DNA of 64,000 bases from UBA3210 sp002363635 (GTDB lineage Bacteria; Bacillota_I; Bacilli_A; RFN20; CAG-449). Position 1 is the stretch's first letter, and every line of letters begins with the position of its first letter. Shown here one piece after another: positions 35,601 through 43,488 of the stretch. The notes below the pieces were generated by a model that saw nothing but the letters and a program-made list of their open reading frames with translations, made no database searches and was not told where the DNA came from. The DNA is taken from contig CAMPBT010000003.1 in the NCBI GenBank assembly GCA_946641515.1, positions 1 through 64,000 on the forward strand, read 5' to 3'. The translations under genes were made by a program, and so were the position numbers.

Positions 35601-35891
35601 ATGAAGCCTAATTTAATAATCTTATTTATATATATTGGACTAACATTCATTATGTCGCTTATCTCATTATCTTTATTTATTAAAGATAAAAATCTTGCAA
35701 AAAGTGGGGCGCTAAGAATTAAAGAAAAAACATTACTAGGAACTACAGTTTTCTTTGGTTCCCTTGGAGCATTATGTGGAAGAAAACTAGCCCATCACAA
35801 AACAGATAAAATCTATTTCTCTATCGTCATTTATTTTTCTTTACTTATTCAAGTAGGAGTTTTAGCCTTACTTGTCTACTTATGTTTCTAG
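35601..35891 (+). CDS. DUF1294 family membrane protein
   Basis: 96 residues with three membrane helices. The family pattern is visible: FIKDKNLAKSGALRIKEKTLL between helices 1 and 2 and FFGSLGALCGRKLAHHKTDKIYF before helix 3, with the typical HKT. Function of the family is unknown. A TATAAT box (35572-35577) and AGGGAG lie upstream. It is followed after 9 bp by another small membrane protein. Confidence 0.88.
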   Translation: MKPNLIILFIYIGLTFIMSLISLSLFIKDKNLAKSGALRIKEKTLLGTTVFFGSLGALCGRKLAHHKTDKIYFSIVIYFSLLIQVGVLALLVYLCF

Positions 35892-35900
35892 GAGGTTTAT

Positions 35901-36140
35901 ATGTCAAAACAAAAAACATCTTTAGAAAGATCGCATTCAAAAAAATCAAATACCTTATTAACATTACTTTGTTTATTCTCTGCATTATGTTTTGGATTAA
36001 TCTTTGTCTTCTTAGGCTTAGGCTTTTCAAATAAAATTGCGTTAGTTGCATGTGGCACTCCAATATTTTGGATAGGAACAGGTGCATCAGCTCTTTTAGG
36101 AGTCTTGTGTTTAGTTTTATTTAATTCATTTAAGAGATAG
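35901..36140 (+). CDS. Small membrane protein, function unknown
   Basis: 79 residues: a basic, polar N-terminus (1-18) and two membrane helices (about 19-43 and 48-75). AGGAGG lies just before the start. It is co-transcribed with the DUF1294 gene and ends before a terminator. No family recognised. Confidence 0.78.
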   Translation: MSKQKTSLERSHSKKSNTLLTLLCLFSALCFGLIFVFLGLGFSNKIALVACGTPIFWIGTGASALLGVLCLVLFNSFKR

Positions 36141-36166
36141 GCCTAAAAATCATTTTTATTCATTAC

Positions 36167-36188
36167 AGGCGCTAAAAAGCGCCTTTTT
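36167..36188 (+). terminator. Intrinsic terminator
   Basis: AGGCGCT (36167-36173) pairs with AGCGCCT (36178-36184), then TTTT. Confidence 0.9.
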
Positions 36189-36192
36189 CAAT

Positions 36193-36228
36193 ATAAAAAG
36201 ATGAAGCTTAAGCAATAACTTCATCTTT
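36193..36228 (-). terminator. Terminator overlapping the end of the CrtO-like gene
   Basis: AAAGATGAAG (36197-36206) pairs with CTTCATCTTT (36219-36228); the stop codon at 36208 lies in the loop and the minus strand ends in TTTTTAT. Confidence 0.8.
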
Positions 36229-36822
36229 AGTTTTATTTTTTGTCATGTGGATATAATATCTTAACATTTTAGGTCTAACCCATCTTTGAATTAAAGATGG
36301 AAGTAAGTTTAAGAAGATATTAATTAATCCAAACCAAATAAAGAATGGAACAATATATGATGTAGGTCCCATAAATAAATCAATGATAGATGGAATCATC
36401 ATTGAATAATGTACCCATTCAGCATAACAAGTTTCTACTAAGAATTTATGAATGTATTCTGGAGAAGAAGCATCATACATATGATTCTTTTTAAAACCTG
36501 CAAATTCACCAGTCTCTGGTACCCAACCTTTCCACTTTTTAATACCAATAGTTTCTAAAAAACTAACTTCGCCTTTTGAAACATGATATATCCTTTTAGT
36601 AGGTTCAAACCAGCTTTCTGGTAAAGCATGAGTAATAGTCGCGGCAATAGCATCTAAGAAAATGATGAATAATGTATGAGAAATACATATTACCCATATT
36701 CTCCAAATTTCAATCCAAGGATTATAAAGCGCGACAATAGTATTAACTAAACCTACTAAGCCTACTAATATAAAAAGTAAGATTAGATAGTTTTTAAATA
36801 CCTTCACATACTTCTTTACCAT
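36208..36822 (-). CDS. Membrane acyltransferase-like protein (CrtO type, putative)
   Basis: 204 residues with about four membrane helices (10-30, 38-65, 140-160, 163-185). The middle part, IKKWKGWVPETGEFAGFKKNHM and the later VETCYAEWVHYSM, resembles the glycosyl-4,4'-diaponeurosporenoate acyltransferase (CrtO) family, which has a WKdklPe-G pattern and an ET-RaE-H motif. It overlaps the preceding PlsC-like gene by 29 bp, so both are made together, which supports a role in lipid or glycolipid acylation. No carotenoid genes are nearby, so the acceptor is probably another lipid. Confidence 0.65.
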   Translation of the reverse strand: MVKKYVKVFKNYLILLFILVGLVGLVNTIVALYNPWIEIWRIWVICISHTLFIIFLDAIAATITHALPESWFEPTKRIYHVSKGEVSFLETIGIKKWKGWVPETGEFAGFKKNHMYDASSPEYIHKFLVETCYAEWVHYSMMIPSIIDLFMGPTSYIVPFFIWFGLINIFLNLLPSLIQRWVRPKMLRYYIHMTKNKTKDEVIA

Positions 36823-37609
36823 CGTAAACTACATCCTTTCCATAGACTTGTTTATAACATTCTGCACATTCTTCATAATCTTTCTTACTCATGAATTCTA
36901 CATTCTCTTTAATAGTTAATGAAGGATCAGGATAAATAGGATCAAGAACGTGGTAATCAAAATAAAATTGTTCTACTCCATCTTCAGAAAAAATACCGCT
37001 GTGTCTAAAAGTAATAAATGTTGGAATAACTGGAACATTATTTCTAGCGGCAAAATGATATGCGCCTGGTTTTCTAGGTCTTGGTTTAGAATAATATAAC
37101 CACTCTGATTGTTCAGGGAAAATTAAGACTTTATGTCCGTGTTCAAGTTCAAAATCAATCGCATGATTAAATCTCTTCATATTCCTGTAATCTGAAGCAA
37201 GAGGATACATACCTCCCTCAATCATCATTTTACCTAAGAAGTCAGAACGATAATTAAAATCAGCGCCGATAACTTTTAATTTAGATTTTCTAAATGCATA
37301 TTTGACTACTAAGCAATCGAACATATGAACGTGGTTACAAGTAACCATTGCGCCTTTAATACCTTTAATTTTTTCCATGCCATAAAAACGAGTGTCGAAA
37401 GATTTAAAAGTATGTTTTCTAACAAATGGATTAATGATAACTCTAGAGTCGACAAAAATTCTTAATTTTTGAGATAATGTCTTATTTTCATAACGGAATT
37501 TTTCATCAACTTTTTTTACAATTGAATAATCAATTGGATCAACATGTTCATCAAAGATTCCTTTTGCTTCAAGTTCTTTAATTTTTTCAATGAGTTCAGA
37601 TTGTTTCAT
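36794..37609 (-). CDS. PlsC-like lysophospholipid acyltransferase
   Basis: 271 residues with the acyltransferase motif NHVHMFD (His93, Asp98; HX4D), a second block YPLASDYRN, and FPEQSEW (motif III, usually FPEGTRS). YHFAARNNVPVIPTFI is motif IV. It should acylate lysophosphatidic acid or a related lipid at the membrane; the FPEQSEW variant occurs in a subgroup of Bacillota enzymes. The next gene, which overlaps it, looks like a CrtO-type acyltransferase. FakA and FakB, which activate fatty acids for such enzymes, are encoded upstream on the same strand. Confidence 0.9.
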   Translation of the reverse strand: MKQSELIEKIKELEAKGIFDEHVDPIDYSIVKKVDEKFRYENKTLSQKLRIFVDSRVIINPFVRKHTFKSFDTRFYGMEKIKGIKGAMVTCNHVHMFDCLVVKYAFRKSKLKVIGADFNYRSDFLGKMMIEGGMYPLASDYRNMKRFNHAIDFELEHGHKVLIFPEQSEWLYYSKPRPRKPGAYHFAARNNVPVIPTFITFRHSGIFSEDGVEQFYFDYHVLDPIYPDPSLTIKENVEFMSKKDYEECAECYKQVYGKDVVYDGKEVCEGI

Positions 37610-37906
37610 AATATCTCGCTCCTAATAATATAATTATTAAAATTTATAAGACGACTAATGATAAGATACTAAAAGTATCTTTAATAGTCAAGAAAACGTC
37701 CTTAAACATATTTAAAGAAAAATAATACTAATTATTCCCCACATTTGGACTGTTTATATTAAATAATATAAAAATCAAAAATTCAATAGTCCATTTTCCT
37801 ACAATATTATGTCAGATAAATAGAATGAAATTAATCAACTCTACTAAATCAGCTTTTTATATCTACAAAGTGTAGGTATTACCAATAAATAGGCATTTCT
37901 AGAATA
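37610..37906. other. AT-rich intergenic stretch with nested inverted repeats
   Basis: No gene is seen. AGATACT-AAA-AGTATCT (37664-37680) is a tight hairpin; TGGACT (37746-37751) and AGTCCA (37788-37793) flank an inner TATATT/AATATA pair. The right end must carry the promoter of the PlsC-like gene near its start at 37609. Confidence 0.4.
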
Positions 37907-37944
37907 TAAAAAAACTAGGTTTTACTTAACGTATCACCTAGTTT
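37907..37944 (-). terminator. Terminator of fakB-fakA
   Basis: AAACTAGGT (37912-37920) pairs with ACCTAGTTT (37936-37944); the minus strand then has a T run. Confidence 0.9.
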
Positions 37945-37950
37945 GAAATT

Positions 37951-39615
37951 TTATAAAGCAATTATAAATGAGTAAACATCTTGTTTTCCATCAAATGAAC
38001 CGACTTCCATTTGAGGATATGTTGAAGAAATTCTATCTAAAGCTTCTTTCTTTTCTTCATCAGTTACATCTTTACCAAACATAATAACTAAAGTTTCACG
38101 GTCTTCAATATCTTCATCTGCTTTTAACATTTCCATTAAAGCATCAACTTTAGTCTTTTGGCTAGTTACGATATCTTTATTTAAGATACCAATATAGTCA
38201 CCTTTTTTAATTTCTACTCCATTGATTTTTGAATCACGAATTGAATAAGTAACTTGTCCAGAAACTACATATGAAATTTGTTCTTCAAAATAATCTGCAA
38301 TTGCAGTAGGATCATCAGCAGAATAATCAAGCATTGCAAGAGCGGTATAGCATTCTGCAATTGTCTTTGAGTTAATTACATAAATCTTTGATTTATTATA
38401 ATTTTCTGCAGCTTGTTTTGCCGCCATAATGATATTTGAGTTATTTGGGAAGACAAAGATATTGTCAGCATCTAATGAATCAAATGCTTCGATGAATGAT
38501 TCAGTTGATGGGTTCATAGTTTGTCCACCACTAACAATTACATCAGCGCCATATTGAGTAAAGACTTCTGAAATACCTTCACCAGAAGAAACAGCAACAA
38601 TTGCGTACTTTTGATGTTTCTTAGGTTTTGCATTGCCTACAACTTTTCTATCATCTTTTAAGTCAGAATTTTGAACTGACATATTTTCAACTTTAACAGT
38701 GACAAATTCACCATACTTTTGCATTTCATTTAAGATGACACCTGGAGTAAATGTATGAACATGTACTTTAACTACATCATCATCTTTGAATGAAACGATT
38801 GAATTACCATTAGCTTCTAAGAATTTATTAATGATATCTAAATCAAAATTCTTAACGTCAACTTTATAGTTCATTAACTGAAGAATGAATTCAGTACAAT
38901 AACCAAATTCTAAACGAGTATCAGCGTTAAAATCTGGATGATCTACTGAAGGAAGTGATGTTCCGTTTGTAGAAGAATTAACATATTCAAGAATTTGGCC
39001 ATCAAGAGCCTTTGCCATACCTTCAATGATATAGACATATCCTTGTGCGCCAGAATCAACTACATTAGCTTCTTTGAGAACTTCAAGTAATTCAGGTGTA
39101 CGCTTTGTTGATTCTCTAGCTTCTGTAATTAAAACTTTGAAATAATCCTGTAATGAAGATTCACTAGTTAAGGCATTATCTGCAGCAGTAGCACTTTCTC
39201 TCATTACTGTAAGAATAGTACCTTCAACTGGTTTTTTAACTACAGTATAAGCATGTTGATAACCATGAATAAAAGCCTTAGAAAAGCCTTTTACATCAAC
39301 TTCATCTTTTCCTTCGAGTTCTAAAGAAACACCTTTAAAGAACTGAGAAAGAATAACACCAGAGTTACCTCTAGCACTTAAAGTCATAGATCTAGAAGCT
39401 TGTTTTGCAATTAAACCAATTGATAATTCATTTGAATCGTTAATAGCTTTAGCGCCGCCATTAATTGTCATATGCATATTTGAGCCAGTATCTCCATCAG
39501 GTACTGGGAAGACATTTAAATCATCAACTTCATCTTTATTTGCAAAAAGATTTTGACAACCATTAATAATTAACTTCTTAAAAATTTCCCCATTAATCTT
39601 TTTTATTGGTTCCAT
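37951..39615 (-). CDS. fakA: Fatty acid kinase FakA (DAK2/DhaL domain protein)
   Basis: 554 residues. The N-terminal DhaL/DAK2 kinase domain has VFPVPDGDTGSNMHMT, in which three aspartates hold the magnesium ions, and SARGNSGVILSQFFKG. Middle and C-terminal DegV-like domains follow (AIVAVSSGEGISEVF, FPNNSNIIMAAKQAA). With FakB it phosphorylates exogenous fatty acids to acyl phosphates for phospholipid synthesis. It follows the fakB gene by 2 bp, forming a kinase-carrier operon. Confidence 0.94.
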   Translation of the reverse strand: MEPIKKINGEIFKKLIINGCQNLFANKDEVDDLNVFPVPDGDTGSNMHMTINGGAKAINDSNELSIGLIAKQASRSMTLSARGNSGVILSQFFKGVSLELEGKDEVDVKGFSKAFIHGYQHAYTVVKKPVEGTILTVMRESATAADNALTSESSLQDYFKVLITEARESTKRTPELLEVLKEANVVDSGAQGYVYIIEGMAKALDGQILEYVNSSTNGTSLPSVDHPDFNADTRLEFGYCTEFILQLMNYKVDVKNFDLDIINKFLEANGNSIVSFKDDDVVKVHVHTFTPGVILNEMQKYGEFVTVKVENMSVQNSDLKDDRKVVGNAKPKKHQKYAIVAVSSGEGISEVFTQYGADVIVSGGQTMNPSTESFIEAFDSLDADNIFVFPNNSNIIMAAKQAAENYNKSKIYVINSKTIAECYTALAMLDYSADDPTAIADYFEEQISYVVSGQVTYSIRDSKINGVEIKKGDYIGILNKDIVTSQKTKVDALMEMLKADEDIEDRETLVIMFGKDVTDEEKKEALDRISSTYPQMEVGSFDGKQDVYSFIIAL

Positions 39616-39617
39616 GA

Positions 39618-40508
39618 TTATTTACCAACTTCACATTCTTTGCCGAAGACATAGATAACAACAGTCTTTGGACCAGTTGTACAGCCAATGATTGGACCTA
39701 ATGTTGAAACGTAGATATCCTTAGGTGCAATTTCTTCAGTAACTTTCTGTTTTAAGTATTCTGCATCTTCAGGTGCATTAGCAGTTAAGATATAAACTGT
39801 CTGGTTTTTAGCGTCTTCAATTGTTTCTTTAGCAAGTTCAACAATTCTATTCATTGCATTCTTCTTGCCTTTTTGTTTTTCAATAACGTTGTTTGAACCA
39901 ATTGCGTCAGATACGAAAATTGGTTTAACACCGATAATATCACCAAAGAAAGCAGTTGAAGCTTTAACTCTACCAGCATTCTTTAAGTATTTTAAAGTAT
40001 CAATTGTACAGAACTGATTGAATTTTAATCTATTTGCTTCAACCCAAGCAGCGACTTCTTCAATTGATTTACCTTCTTTTCTTAATTCACTAGCTTTAAT
40101 TAACATTGAGCCTTGACCCATACAAGCATTTAATGAATCAACGATATAAATCTTTGCATCTTTATATTCTTCTTTTTCAAGAAGTGATGCTTTAACCATT
40201 TCAGCAGTATTTACTGAACCTGATAAAGCTGATGAACATGAAATGTATAAAACATCTTCACCTTTATCTAAATGAGCTTTAAATTTATTTTCAAATTCTT
40301 CTACAGAGACTTGAGTTGTTTTAACTTTCTTACCTGCAAGCATCCAGCCGTATAGATCTTCTGCAGTAAATTCTTTCCAATCGAGGTCTGCAACCATTTC
40401 CTTTCCATCAACAACTACTCCCATCAAGCAGTAATCAATATCGAATTTTTTTCTTAATTCAGTTGTTAAGTCACAAGTTGAATCACCTAAAATTGCGAAC
40501 TTTTTCAT
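39618..40508 (-). CDS. fakB: DegV family fatty-acid-binding protein (FakB)
   Basis: 296 residues of the DegV fold that presents a bound fatty acid to FakA. Family marks: GDSTCDLT at the N-terminus, VKTTQVSVEEF (TSQPS-type loop), SSALSGSVNTAE, DSLNACMGQG, and LKNAGRVKASTAFFGDIIGVKPI. It is directly upstream of fakA (2 bp gap). A second DegV protein at 58386 probably has a different acyl preference. Confidence 0.92.
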   Translation of the reverse strand: MKKFAILGDSTCDLTTELRKKFDIDYCLMGVVVDGKEMVADLDWKEFTAEDLYGWMLAGKKVKTTQVSVEEFENKFKAHLDKGEDVLYISCSSALSGSVNTAEMVKASLLEKEEYKDAKIYIVDSLNACMGQGSMLIKASELRKEGKSIEEVAAWVEANRLKFNQFCTIDTLKYLKNAGRVKASTAFFGDIIGVKPIFVSDAIGSNNVIEKQKGKKNAMNRIVELAKETIEDAKNQTVYILTANAPEDAEYLKQKVTEEIAPKDIYVSTLGPIIGCTTGPKTVVIYVFGKECEVGK

Positions 40509-40568
40509 TATTTTTTTCTCCTTTTATTATAAATAAAAATTCCAAGTTTCCCTAACTTGACACTCACT

Positions 40569-40623
40569 ATTCTAGCATATAAACTTATATTAACAAACAA
40601 CAAAAAAAATAACTTTGTTGTTT
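40569..40623. promoter_or_regulatory. fakB promoter and candidate TetR operator
   Basis: On the minus strand TTGTTA (40591-40596), 16 bp and TAGAAT (40569-40574) form the fakB promoter. A perfect inverted repeat AAACAACAAA-N9-TTTGTTGTTT (40595-40623) overlaps its -35 side and lies between fakB and the divergent tetR gene, the expected place for a TetR operator controlling both. Confidence 0.6.
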
Positions 40624-40666
40624 AATAAACAAATATACTAATAAATACTAGAAGGGGAGAAAAATA

Positions 40667-41269
40667 ATGGCAACAGACTTAAGGGTTATTAAGACCAAAA
40701 GAGCTATTAAAAAAGCTTTTATTGATGTAGTAAATGAAAAAGGTTATGTAAATATCGCAGTTAGAGATATCGCAGATAGAGCAATGATAAATAGAAATAC
40801 ATTCTATTTACATTACACATCAAAAGATGATTTAGTAGAGCAATTAGTAAAAGACGTTATCTTAGAACAAGAAAAACAATTCTTTTATATTCTCGCGACA
40901 ATGAAAAATGACATCTATGATTTAGATGAGCATGTCTTTGTTTACTGTGCAAAAGCATTATTAAAAACACTTAAAGAAGATGAAGAATTCTATAGAGTAA
41001 TTATTAAAGATAACGCATTACGTGGCTATATCACTAGGTTGTCACGTACCTTAAGAGCAGGTTTAAGACGTGCATTACATTTAAAAGGAGAAGCAGAATA
41101 TACAATCTTTGAATATATGTTCTCTGGTTTCTTTGGAGTCATTGAATATCGCTTCTCACAAGAAGATTTAGAAATCGAAGAAACTTCTCAAATCCTAGGC
41201 AAATGCTTTTATTCAGCAGTCCAATATATTAAGATAATTAGACGTAATCCTGAAGAGTTATACAAATGA
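40667..41269 (+). CDS. TetR/AcrR family transcriptional regulator
   Basis: 200 residues. The N-terminal helix-turn-helix (TKRAIKKAFIDVVNEKGYVN, VRDIADRAMINRNTFYLHYTSK, DDLVEQL) is clear; the C-terminal ligand domain (about 70-200) is helical and resembles the TetR_C_33 type. It is divergent from fakBA, with a perfect inverted repeat in between, and its last bases overlap the start of a dxs-like gene (ATGA). Control of fatty-acid use and of the dxs-like gene by a lipid-type ligand is a plausible inference. Confidence 0.9.
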   Translation: MATDLRVIKTKRAIKKAFIDVVNEKGYVNIAVRDIADRAMINRNTFYLHYTSKDDLVEQLVKDVILEQEKQFFYILATMKNDIYDLDEHVFVYCAKALLKTLKEDEEFYRVIIKDNALRGYITRLSRTLRAGLRRALHLKGEAEYTIFEYMFSGFFGVIEYRFSQEDLEIEETSQILGKCFYSAVQYIKIIRRNPEELYK

Positions 41270-43095
41270 AAGACCAATTAATTGAAAAAATCAAAAAAAC
41301 TGATATTAAAAATTTAACTTTCAAAGAAGAACACATTCTTTCAAATGAAATTAGACAATACATTGTCGAATGCTGCTCTACAAATGGAGGCCATTTATCC
41401 TCAAATCTTGGTGATATTGAGCTTACTTTAGCGTTGCATAAAGCTTTCTCATTTCCAAAGGATAAATTGCTTTTTGATGTTGGTCATCAATGCTATACAC
41501 ATAAAATTCTCTCAGGTAGATCATTAAAGAATTTCCGTAAAAAAGGAGATATCACAGGATTCCAAAATAGAAACGAAGGTCCTTATGATGTCTTTGATGC
41601 AGGACATTCATCTACTGCTATATCATCTGCAATGGGACTTGCTCTAGCACGTGATATCAATAAAGAAGATTACAATATTGTAGCAGTAGTAGGAGACGCA
41701 GCTTTATCAAGCGGTCTATCATTTGAAGCCTTAAACAACTTAAAAGAACTAAATCATAAAGTTATCATCATCATTAATGATAACAATATGTCTATTTCAA
41801 AATCAGTCGGTGCACTTCATCAAAAGCTCCAAGAATTAAGAGTTTCTGATAAGTACATGAAAGCAAGTAAGTCATATAGAACTAAACTCCAAAAGAATAT
41901 TCTTACTCGTTTCTTCTTCAAAGTAACTAAAAGCATTAAAGATGCATTTAAGTTCCTCTTCTTTAGAGCGAATTTCTTTGAAGATTTAGGAGTAATTTAT
42001 TACGGTTCAGTTGATGGATACGACTTTAAGCAAATGGACAAAGTATTCAAAAAAGCACAAAAAACAAATAAAACTGTAGTAATTCACGTCTCAACAATTA
42101 AAGGCAAAGGATATGAAGGAGTAGAATCCCATTCTTCATCTTGGCACTCAGTTAAACCATTTGATTTAAAGACAGGTAGATCATTATGTGCAAAAGATAA
42201 TTCATTAACTACTCAAACAGAAATCTATGCATCAAAATTAACTGAATTATTAGAAAAAGATAAAAAAGCAGTAGTTATTTCCCCTGCTACATCACTCGGT
42301 AGTAAGATTGATGATTTATTCAAGATGTACCCTAATAGATGTATTGACGTAGGTATTAACGAAGAACACGCTTTAACATTTGCCTCAGGTTACGCATTAA
42401 GTGGTAATCACGCATATGTTTCTATCTATTCAACATTCTTACAAAGAGGATATGATGAAATCAATCACGATATTGCCCGAAGCGATGTTCCAGTAACGAT
42501 ACTTGTTGATCACTGTGGACTTGTTGGTCAAGACGGTATGACTCATCAAGGAATATTCGATGAATCATTCTTGATCAATATGCCAAATATGGCAGTAGCA
42601 ATGGCAAAAAATCCTTCTCAAGCAAAAAAGTTATTCGATTTTGCTTCAACATATGCTTATCCACTTTCTATTCGTACTCCATTAGACAGAATGGTAAACG
42701 TAGAAACAGAAGAAAATGATATTGTTCTCAATAAATGGGAAATTGATAATGAATTAGGTAAAGATAAAGTCGTAATCTCCTTTGGTCCAAAATTACAAGA
42801 ACTGGAAAATCAAAATCTTGATGTAACTTTCGTAAATGCAATCTTCCAATCCGCGCTTGATGAAGAAGTAATTTCAAAAGTTATGAAGGCTAAAGAAATT
42901 ATTATTTATAACCCATACGCAATTGAACAAGGCTTTGTCTACCACGTAGAAGATTATCTTCTCCACCATGGTTATCAAGGCAAAATTAAAAAATGCGCAA
43001 TAAGAAATGAATTCATTAAATGCGCAACAATTGAAGAACAAGAAATCGAACAAGGTGTTGATATCCCATCAATAATTAACTTAATCATGGCATAA
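41266..43095 (+). CDS. 1-Deoxy-D-xylulose-5-phosphate synthase-like enzyme
   Basis: 609-residue ThDP enzyme with the Dxs domain order. N-terminal: DVGHQCYTHKILSGR, GHSSTAISSAMG, the ThDP/Mg motif GDAALSSGLSFEALNN. Central: DVGINEEHALTFASG with the cofactor-activating Glu, YSTFLQRGYDE. However, positions that are Arg in ordinary Dxs are changed: the DRAG motif is DHCG, the YLRCLPNM motif is FLINMPNM, and YPRG is TPLD. These arginines help bind the phosphate of the acceptor. IspH is in the same window, so the MEP pathway exists and this may be its Dxs, or a relative with another acceptor. It overlaps tetR by 4 bp. Confidence 0.85.
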   Translation: MKDQLIEKIKKTDIKNLTFKEEHILSNEIRQYIVECCSTNGGHLSSNLGDIELTLALHKAFSFPKDKLLFDVGHQCYTHKILSGRSLKNFRKKGDITGFQNRNEGPYDVFDAGHSSTAISSAMGLALARDINKEDYNIVAVVGDAALSSGLSFEALNNLKELNHKVIIIINDNNMSISKSVGALHQKLQELRVSDKYMKASKSYRTKLQKNILTRFFFKVTKSIKDAFKFLFFRANFFEDLGVIYYGSVDGYDFKQMDKVFKKAQKTNKTVVIHVSTIKGKGYEGVESHSSSWHSVKPFDLKTGRSLCAKDNSLTTQTEIYASKLTELLEKDKKAVVISPATSLGSKIDDLFKMYPNRCIDVGINEEHALTFASGYALSGNHAYVSIYSTFLQRGYDEINHDIARSDVPVTILVDHCGLVGQDGMTHQGIFDESFLINMPNMAVAMAKNPSQAKKLFDFASTYAYPLSIRTPLDRMVNVETEENDIVLNKWEIDNELGKDKVVISFGPKLQELENQNLDVTFVNAIFQSALDEEVISKVMKAKEIIIYNPYAIEQGFVYHVEDYLLHHGYQGKIKKCAIRNEFIKCATIEEQEIEQGVDIPSIINLIMA

Positions 43096-43137
43096 AAAGA
43101 TTGAGCCAGACAACGTAAATTTGACTCAATCACTAAC

Positions 43138-43180
43138 TAAAAAAATAAAACTTAAGTAGATCTCAAAACTAAGTTTTATT
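43138..43180 (-). terminator. Possible terminator (minus strand)
   Basis: AATAAAACTTA (43144-43154) pairs perfectly with TAAGTTTTATT (43170-43180); the minus strand continues into TTTTTTT. Confidence 0.6.
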
Positions 43181-43334
43181 AAAGAAACTAGACTAAACTT
43201 TTCAAAATTTAATAACTACCCAAGTTGCAATTACCTTTTCAAAAAAGCATATTGCACCTTATTTTCAGTTTAATCTAATTACAAATAATCTCTTATTTGC
43301 ATCTTTATTATATACCTTGATGTCTAATTTAAAA

Positions 43335-43372
43335 AGGTGGCATTTGTCTCTTATACGAGTTAACTGCCACCT
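43335..43372 (-). terminator. Hairpin downstream of the DUF4143 ATPase gene
   Basis: AGGTGGCA (43335-43342) pairs with TGCCACCT (43365-43372); inside, a 5x5 symmetric loop leads to CTC/GAG (43348-43350 with 43357-43359). The minus strand continues with TTTTT, so it can end the ATPase transcript; the plus strand also reaches a T run at about 43381. Confidence 0.6.
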
Positions 43373-43488
43373 AAAATTATCTTTTTAATTAATTAAATTC
43401 ATTTTTTTATTTCATTTTCTAATCTTTTTTATATTTTTATTCAATAATTTAATCATTATGAATCAATTTATATTCTCTTAACATAACA

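Larger units (their letters stand above)
43096..43488. other. Intergenic stretch with three inverted repeats
   Basis: No gene is seen between the dxs-like gene and the convergent ATPase gene. It holds GATTGAG/CTCAATC (43099-43131), a strong stem at 43144-43180 and another at 43335-43372. These are described separately where they look like terminators. Confidence 0.6.

Noticed and set aside
43344..43357. TGTCTCTTATAC inside the hairpin downstream of the DUF4143 ATPase matches 12 bases of the Tn5/IS50 mosaic end, which is also a sequencing-adapter sequence.
   Set aside because: The match stops after 12 bases, the flanks differ from both the transposon end and the adapter, and the segment fits a symmetric hairpin. 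No transposase or target duplication is near. Chance is the simplest explanation, though raw reads could be checked.
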